DNA of 64,000 bases from Alliaria petiolata (lineage: Eukaryota; Streptophyta; Magnoliopsida; Brassicales; Brassicaceae), in contig JAHZTW010000001.1 of NCBI GenBank assembly GCA_020283515.1, positions 373,965,549-374,029,548 on the forward strand, written 5' to 3'. Positions within the stretch are counted from its first letter, which is position 1, and each line of letters starts with the position of its first letter. The notes under the pieces were generated by a model that saw only the letters and a list, made by a program, of their open reading frames with translations, did not search any database and was not told where the DNA came from. Position numbers and translations under genes: made by a program. This document shows positions 44,862-54,810 of this stretch, piece after piece.

Positions 44862-46058
44862 TGATATATCATGGTTTTTACCGGTTTTGACCATGATATA
44901 AGTCCTTTTTATAGAGTCTTTTGGTCTTTTTAGAGTCTTATTAGAGTTTTTGCAGGTTCAGATACGTTTTGAGCATAATTGGAAATTTTGAAGAATTTTG
45001 GAGCATTGTGGAAGAAGCTGCTGAAAAGATGAAGTCGGATTGGAGCTGAATGAACAGTGTCGACCGACACTGTTCATGGTGTCGATCGACACTGTTCATG
45101 GTGTCGATCGACACCCCCCCCCCCCAAAATCAGAAGACGGTCGTGACTTTTACAGGATTGAAGAAAAGGAAATTGCCCAAAAAGTTTTTCTTATTTGCAA
45201 AAGTGCCCCAGCTCGTGTTCCTACCCTTATACATAGTTTTCAAAACCATTGTTTATGCATTATCTCATACTTTAAGAATCATAGAAGTTTAGGTTTTTGG
45301 AGAGAAAAATCAGACTCCTTGTGAGCAGATTTGGAACTCTTTTATTTCTTCTATTGATTTCTTTTATGCTTTCTATTCAAATAATGATTTATGTTTCATT
45401 GATCATGTCTGAGTAGTTTGCTTGTTAGGTTTAGGGTTTTTCAAAGGTGATTGATGAATTGTTAGGTTGAATTGAATTGTTAGGATAAATCATTAGAGTT
45501 CTTCATGTGGATTTGTGATTAATGCTTATTCTAGCTTCGCGACCTAGAATCTGATCTTAGGTTAATTAATAGATGCGAGAGTATTATTGATTGCATGAAC
45601 TAATGTTAGATGAGCAAAATATATATTCGCAAAGAGATTCGGTTTAGGGATTTTGTGAACAATCGAACCTGATATTAATGCTTGTTTGAATTGATAGAAT
45701 TTGCAAAGAGATTTGGGATTCTAGGATTTAGACATAGAAAGTCTTCTCAAGGAGAGTTGGTTGATTTTATTGTTGTGTTTCGAGTTCGAGAACAGTTCTT
45801 CATAAATTCCTAACATTCTGTCTAGATCTGCAATTAGGATTCACTTGAGAATTTTCCTAAACCTAGCGTTTTGTCCCCTGAAGTTTACACCGTTTTAATT
45901 GCTTTCTGTCTTTTACTTTATTTCTTTCTACTTAGCTTAATTCGAAATTAGAAATCTGTTGTGTCACTATCTCATTCCCTGTGGATTCGATCCCTACGTA
46001 CTACGACTGATCTCTTAATTTGAGAGAGTAGCTCTAGGGTAAATTTGAGAGCATATCA
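44862..46058 (+). repeat. Family-2 5' LTR
   Basis: 1197 bp, TGATATATCATGG...GAGCATATCA. Terminal hairpin (TATATCATGG / CCATGATATA), signature palindromes at 45057-45070 (one change), 45079-45092 and 45101-45114, then a C-run and a TATA-like TTATACATAG near 45227. Confidence 0.85.
45057..45114. repeat. Family-2 signature palindromes in LTR U3
   Basis: Three GTGTCGAYCGACAC palindromes separated by TGTTCATG, spaced 22 bp start to start, about two helical turns, upstream of the TATA-like box. Confidence 0.9.
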
Positions 46059-46770
46059 AATTTTTGCGCCGTTGCCGAGGAAAGAGATTAGTTGCCTACA
46101 GATTTTTAGTATTAGAATTTTTTCTAGGTTTTTATTTTGTTTTTGGTTACTAATTTTTAACTTCTTGTTCTTGTTTCAGGTGTATGCTTAATCGCAGTAC
46201 CAGAAGCNAGGGATTTTGTGAACAATCGAACCTGATATTAATGCTTGTTTGAATTGATAGAATTTGCAAAGAGATTTGGGATTCTAGGATTTAGACATAG
46301 AAAGTCTTCTCAAGGAGAGTTGGTTGATTTTATTGTTGTGTTTCGAGTTCGAGAACAGTTCTTCATAAATTCCTAACATTCTGTCTAGATCTGCAATTAG
46401 GATTCACTTGAGAATTTTCCTAAACCTAGCGTTTTGTCCCCTGAAGTTTACACCGTTTTAATTGCTTTCTGTCTTTTACTTTATTTCTTTCTACTTAGCT
46501 TAATTCGAAATTAGAAATCTGTTGTGTCACTATCTCATTCCCTGTGGATTCGATCCCTACGTACTACGACTGATCTCTTAATTTGAGAGAGTAGCTCTAG
46601 GGTAAATTTGAGAGCATATCAAATTTTTGCGCCGTTGCCGAGGAAAGAGATTAGTTGCCTACAGATTTTTAGTATTAGAATTTTTTCTAGGTTTTTATTT
46701 TGTTTTTGGTTACTAATTTTTAACTTCTTGTTCTTGTTTCAGGTGTATGCTTAATCGCAGTACCAGAAGC
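45646..46770. other. Single-N join with 562-bp duplicated overlap (assembly artefact)
   Basis: 45646-46207 and 46209-46770 appear identical around the N at 46208, including LTR end, PBS and the first gag codons. Only one LTR end and PBS is probably real. Confidence 0.9.
46064..46081 (+). other. Family-2 primer-binding site (tRNA-Asp type)
   Basis: TTGCGCCGTTGCCGAGGA, two changes from the complement of the tRNA-Asp 3' end, five bases after the LTR. Repeated at about 46627 in the duplicated overlap. Confidence 0.75.
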
Positions 46771-47775
46771 AACAAGGACAAGGAGCTTGTGATTTTGAGC
46801 ATAGGCGAACTCGCCAAATTGGAGAGGACCAATAGGAAAGCCAAGAAGGAGTCTGCAATGGTCAATCCACTCATTCTGATACGAGACGGAGAGGGTCAGT
46901 TGGTTGACGCAGAAGGGCACATAAGGATTGAGGAAGGACAAAGACTCGATGAGAGCGGGGTTGTTGTCGCAGAACCAGTTAGTGTCGATCGTTATCAAGC
47001 GCAGCAGGAGGCACTACGACTAAATGATGGACGTGGACGAACACTTGGTGATTACAATAGGCATGATCAGTTCTATGCTAATAGAGCTGCGATCCGTCCT
47101 CCTGCTTTCCAGAGGAATGACTTCGAGCTGAAGCCTGCTTACTACACACTTGTGGCTCAGCATCCTTTCCATGGTCTTCCTTATGAGCACCCCATGGACC
47201 ACGTTGAGAGGTTTGAAGACTTGGCATCAAGCATTAAGGCTAATAGGGTGTCTAATGACTATCTCTTCTGCAAGCTTTTCCCTTACTCACTTGCTGGGGA
47301 TGCTACATATTGGCTGAAGCAATTGGATCCAGGATCATTGACCACGTGAGATTAAACAAAGAATGCATTTCTGTGCAATTTCTTTGTTGATGCAAGTTCT
47401 GAGGAGCTGAGGATGAAGATTTCTACATTTTCTCGAGGACCAACTGAGGCATTTAAGGCTGCTTGAGTGAGATTCAGGGCATATCAGAGAGATTGTCCAC
47501 ACCATGGTTTTACTGAGGTTCAACTGCTGGGAATCTTCTTCAGAGGTGTTGATTGGAGGTACCAGATGGCTTTAGATGCTGCAAGCAATGGGAACTTCAA
47601 CACCCAATATCCAGAGAATGCTACCATTCTTATTGAGAACTTGGCTTCTAGCAATAGTACAAAGAATGCATATTTTGAGAGGAAGAAGAAGGCTGGAAAT
47701 ATGGATGGAAGTCAGAATGCTGAAGTGAAGGCTAAGCTAGACTCAATGCATAGCCTTCTTGTGGGGAAGAAGTAA
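46747..47775 (+). pseudogene. Family-2 Gag (pseudogene)
   Basis: ATG 46747 in context CAGGTGTATG. Open to 47346: a basic N-terminus (NRSTRSNKDKELV), then NDFELKPAYYTLVAQHPFHG and the retrotransposon-gag core DYLFCKLFPYSLAGDATYWL. In-frame stops: TGA 47347-47349, TAA soon after, TGA near 47464, and TAA near 47773. The second half of the core, YQMALDAASNGNFN, remains in frame. Gag packages element RNA into particles. Homologous to families 1 and 4. Confidence 0.8.
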
Positions 47776-48701
47776 GTTCAGTTTGCTGCAAAAGTGGAGA
47801 CGTATGAGCCTCGGGAAGAAGAAGTTAACTACATCAATGGAGCTGGTTTTCAAGGTCAGAGATTTGGCAATCAGCAAGGCTATGGTTCCTCTTACTATAA
47901 GCCTTTTCAGAACAACAACTTCACAAGAACTTATGGTTCTTCTTCTTGCCAGAAGCCTCCTGCACAAGACAATGAGATGAAGACCATGATTGAACAGATC
48001 TTGGGGGGTCAACAGAAGACGAATGTGGACTTCAATGGGAAGATTGATGCCTTGTACACTGATCTGAATGGGAAATTCGAGTCCCTGAGTACTCATGTCA
48101 AACAATTAGACACTCAAGTAGCTCAAACTGCTGGAGCTATGAAGAGACAAGATGGGTTTCTTCCTGGAAAGAGTGATACCAACCCCAGACATCATGTCAA
48201 TGCCATCATGGTAAGAAGTGCAGAAGAATTCGTGGAGCTTGAAGAGCTTGAAGAAGAAGAAATTCGAGCTGCAAAGCCAGTGTCGATCGACACCAAGAGG
48301 GAGTGTCGGTCGACACCCCCTAAAAACCAGAAAAATGCACTGGTGTCGGTCGACATCAACCATGGGTGTCGATCGACACCACTTGAAAAACACGATTTTT
48401 CGAGCTATGACAGACCGAAATCGAGCTCGATCGACACAACATCCTCGACACAAAAGACTAGTGTCGATCGACACCCTTCCCAGATTTTGCCAGACACGCC
48501 TAAAGCTTCAAAAGGTGCAGTGGAAAGAGTGTACAAGCCTAAGATTCCATACCCTCCTCTACCCAAACACCTAAGGCCACCCATTAGTGCAGAGAAGCTA
48601 GCTGCTTTCAACAAGAGGGTTGGGAGGATTCTATACCCTCCTCTACCCAAACACCTAAGGCCACCCATTAGTGCAGAGAAGCTAGCTGTTTCAACAAGAG
48701 G
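47776..48701 (+). pseudogene. Family-2 gag-protease spacer carrying signature palindromes
   Basis: Continues the gag frame: a Tyr/Asn/Gln-rich stretch (GYGSSYYKPFQNNNFTRTYG), coiled-coil-like YTDLNGKFESLSTHVKQLDT, an acidic run, then about 65 residues whose DNA is dominated by GTGTCGATCGACAC palindromes. These read as SIDT or CRST depending on phase and keep the frame open. A proline-rich part (YPPLPKHLRPPISAEKLA) follows and is tandemly duplicated; the second unit has lost a base, shifting the frame. Confidence 0.75.
48280..48474. repeat. Signature palindromes inside the family-2 coding region
   Basis: Exact GTGTCGATCGACAC at 48280-48293, 48366-48379 and 48461-48474; one-change versions at 48303-48316 and about 48340-48353, plus a partial GCTCGATCGACAC near 48425. 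The same word lies in the LTR, after the protease (49548, 49570) and in the linker (50195, 50218). Confidence 0.9.
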
Positions 48702-48715
48702 GTGGGGAGGATTCC
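48549..48715. repeat. 84-bp coding tandem duplication with a frameshift
   Basis: Unit one 48549-48632 (28 codons, in frame); unit two from 48633 is one base shorter, so downstream coding moves to another frame. The identical lesion is present at 51905-52071. Confidence 0.85.
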
Positions 48716-49319
48716 TAAGGAAGTCTCATTTGATGAAGCTTATGAGAGGTATCCCTTGTGTGTCTTCTTCCAGAATTGCAGAGAAAGCTTTGAAGAGATG
48801 GAAGAACTCTTTCATAAAGCAAGGGAAACACCACCACTAATGAAGCAGCTACTTAAGGTTGAAGATCCAGGGATGTTTGTTGTTCCATGCTCCATTGGTG
48901 GAGTTAAGTTTGAACAATCCCTTTGTGATTCTGGTGCTAGCGTAAACCTCATGTCAACGGACATTGCAGAGAGGCTAGGGATTGCTGACATTCACCCTTC
49001 TCAGATGATCCTCGCGTTTGCCAACTCTTCCACCACAGTCCCATATGGTATAATTCAAGACTTGCTGATCAAAGTGGGGGATTGTCTAGTACCTACTGAG
49101 TTTTAGGTGGTGGAAGTGAGCAAGAATTATGTCATGCCATTCATCCTTGGAAGATCATTCATGGTCACAGTGGGAGCAGTTGTCAACATGCCCAATAAGA
49201 GAATATCCTTCTCTAATGTTGACAAAGAAGTTTTCTACAAAGCTATTCTTAATACTGAGACTTCCAAACACGTTTCTTGCATTGCTGTGATCGATAGAAA
49301 GGAGTTGGATATTAATTAG
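48702..49319 (+). pseudogene. Family-2 aspartic protease, first copy
   Basis: The frame resumes after the duplication. Active site SLCDSGASVNLMS with Asp codon at 48927; C-lobe part NYVMPFILGRSFMVTVGAVV. TAG at 49104-49106 lies between the two halves and TAG at 49317-49319 ends the frame. Upstream DEAYERYPLCVFFQNCRESF belongs to the spacer. It would process Gag; coding does not continue into RT. Confidence 0.8.
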
Positions 49320-49982
49320 CAAGTGAACAAGGTGGTTGTTCAAGAGGCATTGGCTGAGAAATCTGAGAAAGCTGTTGAGCTAGAGGATTGGAGTGGAAAC
49401 TTAGTTGCTGGTCATCTCTTCAGTACTATGAGCAAGGATGAGGTTCTAATCAAACACATGTTGATGGAGGAAGACGTTTTTGTGATGGAGGCAAGGATTG
49501 CAGAGCTGAATTGCAGAAAAAGTGCAGAGATTCGAGCTGCAGGTTTGGTGTCGATCGACATCACTCCTAGTGTCGATCGACACCCTCCGCAGAACAATCC
49601 ACGAGCTGTTTCTAATGCTGCAAGTCCATCATCTGTTGTCAAACAGACAACTCCACATCCTACAGTCCAGAAATCTCGAAGAAAGCAAAGGTATGTATTT
49701 TCTAGAATCAATTCCAAACTTCCTGAACCTCTCAATAAGAATTTAAATGGTTCAAAAGGTACTTCACACTTATGCAAGCAACGAGATTCTCGTAGAAAGT
49801 TTGGTGTTTCTTTTGATGATTCTGCAGGAAAAAGAAGTCCCACCCGAACTCATGTCCCACCCTACTGCTATTTCTCACTTCCTTGGTTGCTCTCATGCAC
49901 CTAACGCCTATACACCACCATGGATGAGGAGACATTCTTCTGGGAAGCACTCGATGCAACCATCTGATCCACCAGACGTCTG
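49320..49982 (+). pseudogene. Family-2 post-protease tail
   Basis: Continues the protease frame past the TAG for about 190 codons: acidic helix-like start (QEALAEKSEKAVELEDWSGN), two signature palindromes (49548-49561, 49570-49583), then a Lys/Arg-rich part (QKSRRKQRYVF). No RT motif. The end is blurred by frame changes; the last in-frame-like words (YTPPWMRRHSSGKHSMQPSD) end at TGA near 49981. Confidence 0.6.
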
Positions 49983-50872
49983 AACCCCGACACAGTCAAA
50001 CTAATGACTGAAAACAAGCGCTGAGTGGGAGGCAACCAACTTTTCGGTAGGATTTCTCTTTAAATTTTGTTTTATTTTCACCAACTTTGGGTTTTGTTTA
50101 CTTTAAAAAAATATATATATTAAAAAAAAAACATAACAAAAAATTTTGCCGGACGGATGTCGACCATGGTTGACACAGAAGCTCGACATGAATAGTGTCG
50201 ATCGACACTGTTCACTGGTGTCGATCGACACCCCCTCGGAGGTAAGTTTACTCAACTTGTTTTCTTCATATCTCTCTCAATTCGTAACGGATTTGAGTGA
50301 TTTAAGAGCCTAAGTTGTGTAGATTTTCGTCCTCTATCCATCCTGTCCATTATCTTTTCGATTTGGTTTGTTTATGACCTTATGATTTAATCACACACTG
50401 AGGACAGTGTTGGTTAAGTCTGGGGGAGGAAAATACTAATGTATTTTGCTTTGTCTTTTGTTTTGAGTCACCTGAGTCAGTCGTTTTTGTTTTATTGAGT
50501 TAAAATTTAGTTGAAATTTTCGGTTTTTCTTGGAACAAAACCACAGAACATTGACACTTGAAGGATCATTGCCATAGTAGTTGATTGCAGGTTTTACTCG
50601 GTAGAAAGCTGCAAGTGGATCAATCTAACAGAAAGAGTTCAGATTCCTGTTTAGAGCTTGGTATGCATTGGACTTGATTCCTCTTTCAGCACTGACAAGA
50701 TAAAAAAAGTACAGTCTCTCCTTGATCTTCCCTCGAGAAAAAGAAAAAAAGAATCTAAGTCAATGAATAGTGCAAAGATCATCATGAGCCTGTCTCCTCA
50801 CAAGGAACAATATTAGTGAGAGCTCATGAACTTGTCTCCTCACAAGGAACACAAGTAAAGAGCAGCACTATT
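49983..50872 (+). other. Family-2 linker and 3' non-coding region, first copy
   Basis: In order: conserved motif AACAAGCGCTGAGTGGGAGG with CAACC (50010-50038); signature palindromes at 50195-50208 and 50218-50231; splice-donor-like GAGGTAAGT (50241); then PPT-like ACACTGAGGACAGTG...TTAAGTCTGGGGGAGG near 50395-50430. ORF1 is absent: the donor is followed directly by 3' sequence. Ends at the N at 50873. Confidence 0.7.
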
Positions 50873-50873
50873 N
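50873..50873. other. Single-N join between non-matching sequences
   Basis: Left is family-2 3' non-coding DNA; right starts in the middle of family-2 gag (ATTCAACTGCTGGG). No shared overlap is seen, so this may be a misjoin or an unsequenced stretch. Confidence 0.8.
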
Positions 50874-51476
50874 ATTCAACTGCTGGGAATATTCTACAGA
50901 GGTATTGATTGGATGTACCAGATGGCTTTAGATGCTGCAAGCAATGGGAATTTCAATACCCAGTATCCAGAAAACGCTACTATGCTGATAGAGAACTTGC
51001 CATCTAGCGATAGTACTAAGAATGCAGATCTTGAGAGGAAGAAGCAAGCTGTAAATATGGATGGAAGTCAGATTGCTGAAGTGAATGCTAAGTTAGACTC
51101 AATGCATAGCCTCCTTGTGGGAAAGAAGTAAGTCCAATTTGCTGCAGAGGTGGAGAATTTTGAGCCTGAGCACGAAGAAGTCAATTACATCAATGGAGCT
51201 GGTTTTCAAGATCAGAGATTTAGGAATCAACAAGGATATGGTTCCTCTTACTAGAAGCCTTTTCAGAACAACAACTTTACCAGAACTTATTGTTCTTCTT
51301 CTTACCAGAAGCCTCCTGCACAAGATAGTGAGATGAATTCTATGCTTGAACAGATCTTAGAGGGTCAACAGAAGATGATTGTGGACTTCAATGGGAAGAT
51401 TGATGCCATGTACACTGATCTGAATGGGAAATTTGAGTCTCTAAGTACTCATGTCAAGCAATTAGACACTCAAGTT

Positions 51477-52790
51477 GCTCAAACTGCTGGAGCTATGAAG
51501 AGACAAGATGGGTTTCTTCCTGGAAAGAGTGATACCAACCCCAGACATCATGTCAATGCCATCATGGTAAGAAGTGCAGAAGAATTCGTGGAGCTTGAAG
51601 AGCTTGAAGAAGAAGAAATTCGAGCTGCAAAGCCAGTGTCGATCGACACCAAGAGGGAGTGTCGGTCGACACCCCCTAAAAACCAGAAAAATGCACTGGT
51701 GTCGGTCGACATCAACCATGGGTGTCGATCGACACCACTTGAAAAACACGATTTTTCGAGCTATGACAGACCGAAATCGAGCTCGATCGACACAACATCC
51801 TCGACACAAAAGACTAGTGTCGATCGACACCCTTCCCAGATTTTGCCAGACACGCCTAAAGCTTCAAAAGGTGCAGTGGAAAGAGTGTACAAGCCTAAGA
51901 TTCCATACCCTCCTCTACCCAAACACCTAAGGCCACCCATTAGTGCAGAGAAGCTAGCTGCTTTCAACAAGAGGGTTGGGAGGATTCTATACCCTCCTCT
52001 ACCCAAACACCTAAGGCCACCCATTAGTGCAGAGAAGCTAGCTGTTTCAACAAGAGGGTGGGGAGGATTCCTAAGGAAGTCTCATTTGATGAAGCTTATG
52101 AGAGGTATCCCTTGTGTGTCTTCTTCCAGAATTGCAGAGAAAGCTTTGAAGAGATGGAAGAACTCTTTCATAAAGCAAGGGAAACACCACCACTAATGAA
52201 GCAGCTACTTAAGGTTGAAGATCCAGGGATGTTTGTTGTTCCATGCTCCATTGGTGGAGTTAAGTTTGAACAATCCCTTTGTGATTCTGGTGCTAGCGTA
52301 AACCTCATGTCAACGGACATTGCAGAGAGGCTAGGGATTGCTGACATTCACCCTTCTCAGATGATCCTCGCGTTTGCCAACTCTTCCACCACAGTCCCAT
52401 ATGGTATAATTCAAGACTTGCTGATCAAAGTGGGGGATTGTCTAGTACCTACTGAGTTTTAGGTGGTGGAAGTGAGCAAGAATTATGTCATGCCATTCAT
52501 CCTTGGAAGATCATTCATGGTCACAGTGGGAGCAGTTGTCAACATGCCCAATAAGAGAATATCCTTCTCTAATGTTGACAAAGAAGTTTTCTACAAAGCT
52601 ATTCTTAATACTGAGACTTCCAAACACGTTTCTTGCATTGCTGTGATCGATAGAAAGGAGTTGGATATTAATTAGCAAGTGAACAAGGTGGTTGTTCAAG
52701 AGGCATTGGCTGAGAAATCTGAGAAAGCTGTTGAGCTAGAGGATTGGAGTGGAAACTTAGTTGCTGGTCATCTCTTCAGTACTATGAGCA
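51477..52790. repeat. 1314-bp block apparently identical to 48121-49434
   Basis: Same sequence at an offset of 3356, ending exactly at the single N. Flanks on both sides are diverged copies of the same region. Confidence 0.85.
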
Positions 52791-52908
52791 NAGCAAGTGA
52801 ACAAGGTGGTTGTTCAAGAGGCATTGGCTGAGAAATCTGAGAAAGCTGTTGAGCTAGAGGATTGGAGTGGAAACTTAGTTGCTGGTCATCTCTTCAGTAC
52901 TATGAGCA
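52674..52908. other. Single-N join with 117-bp duplicated overlap (assembly artefact)
   Basis: 52674-52790 and 52792-52908 appear identical around the N at 52791. Confidence 0.85.
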
Positions 52909-53330
52909 AGGATGAGGTTCTAATCAAACACATGTTGATGGAGGAAGACGTTTTTGTGATGGAGGCAAGGATTGCAGAGCTGAATTGCAGAAAAAGTGCA
53001 GAGATTCGAGCTGCAGGTTTGGTGTCGATCGACATCACTCCTAGTGTCGATCGACACCCTCCACAGAACAATCCACGAGCTGTTTCTAATGCTGCAAGTC
53101 CATCACATGTTGTCAAACAGACGACTCCACATCCTACAACTCAGAAACCTCGAAGAAAGCAAAGGTATGTACTTCCTGGAATCAATTCCAAACCTCCTGA
53201 TTTTATCAATAAGAACTTTAAAGGTTCAAAAGCTGCTTCACACTTATGCAAGCCACGAGATTCTCGTAGAGGGCTTGGTGTTTCTTTTGATGATTCTGCT
53301 AAAAAAGAAGTGTCCCACCCAAACTAAAGT

Positions 53331-54810
53331 CCCTCCCTGCTGCTGTTCCTCACTTCCTTGATCAATCTAATGGACCTACTGCCTATACACCACCATGGAT
53401 GAGGAGACATTCTTTTGGGAGATATTCGGTGCCACCATCTGATCCACCAGACGTCTGAACCCTGACACAGTCAAGCTAATGACTGAAAACAAGCGCTGAG
53501 TGGGAGGCAACCCACTTTTAGGTAGGATTTTTCTATAAATTTTGTTTTGTTTTCACTAATTTTTTGTTTTGTTTTTCTGTTTCAAAAAAAAAAAAAATTG
53601 GTCGGATGGGCGGATGTCGACCGTGGTCGACATTGGGCTCGACATGAACAGTGTCGATCGACACTATTCAATGGTGTCGATCGACACCATGCCAAACGAA
53701 GGTAAGTCTCCTCAACTTGTTTTCTTCATATCTCTCTCAATTTTTAACGGATTTGAGTGATTTAAATGCCTACGTTGTGTAGATTTTCGTCATCTATCCA
53801 TCGTGTCCATTATCTTTTCTATTTGATTTGTTTCTGGCCTTAAGATTTAATTACACTGAGGATATTGTTGGTTAAGTCTGGGGAAGGAAAATACTAATGT
53901 ATTTTGCTTTGTCTTTTGTTTTGAGTCAGTTGTGTCAGTCAAAAGTGTTTTTATTGAGTCAAAATCAGTTGAAATTTTCAGTTTTTCTTGGAACTAAACC
54001 ACAATACATTGACACTTGAAGGACCATTGCCATAGTAGTTGATTGCAGGTTTTACTAGGTAGAAAGCTGCAAGTGAATCAATCTAACTAGGAGAGTTCAG
54101 ATTCCTTGAGAGTTTAGAAACTTTGTTGTTAACTCCACCCTAATGAACTTCAACTTCTCATCTTGGGGCTTGGTATGCATTGAACATGATTCCTCTTCCA
54201 ACATTTTTAAGATAAGTTTGTCATGATTTCTCTTTGATCTTCCCTAGTGTGAAAATGTCTAAGTTTAAGAACGGCAGCCTGAGTTCCGTGAAAAGGACTA
54301 GGAAGGTGAGCCTACACTCATGAAACCTGTCTCCTCACAAGGAACACAATTAGTGAGTGGCACCGTTCTTGAGCTATAAAAAGAAAAGAAAGTCGATAGA
54401 AAAAATAAAATGATACCCTAGAAAAGTAGGGAGAAATCGACTTAGGGAAGAGAAAATAAGAGAGATTGTGCAAAGATTGTCTTGTGTGTTTATGAGCTTG
54501 GAAGGGAAAGAGTCTATAAGTTCTTTGATCGATATTCCCTCGATGAGACCGCACGCTTAATTAATTTAAGGGGTTAATAGTAGAGAATCTGGATTTCTCT
54601 AAGGGGTTTGGACATGACTTGGGAGATTGCTAAGCTTGTGGTAAGTATACTGAAATACTATCTAAGGTTGGCTCTATGGTATGTGGATTAGAGAGTGTTG
54701 GTTCAATGTGGCGTTCCTAAGACTTACTGGTTGTTTCTGTTTTCAAACCTCGACTCTATACTTAGTTTTTGTTTTGCTTGAGGGCAAGCAAAAGTTAAGT
54801 CTGGGTGAGT
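53331..54810 (+). other. Family-2 linker and 3' non-coding region, second copy
   Basis: Conserved motif at 53484-53512; signature palindromes at about 53651-53664 and 53673-53686 preceded by GTCGACC...GGTCGAC; donor-like AAGGTAAGT at 53699-53707; PPT-like ACACTGAGGATATTG...TTAAGTCTGGGGAAGG near 53854-53890; terminal PPT AAGTTAAGTCTGGGTGAGT at 54792-54810. No ORF1 and no other gene. Confidence 0.7.

Larger units (their letters stand above)
50874..53330 (+). pseudogene. Family-2 gag-protease, second copy (5' truncated)
   Basis: Homologous to 47514-49860. 50874-51476 differs at scattered sites from the first copy and has its own stops (TAA at about 51129, TAG at about 51254); 51477-52790 appears identical to the first copy, including the 84-bp duplication, the frameshift and the TAG inside the protease; from 53063 it differs again. 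Protease Asp codon is at 52283. A mosaic of diverged and identical parts. Confidence 0.75.

Noticed and set aside
48106..48668. Antisense and shifted ORFs rich in CRST/SIDT words
   Set aside because: Shadows of the palindrome-rich gag-protease spacer: palindromes read similarly on both strands.
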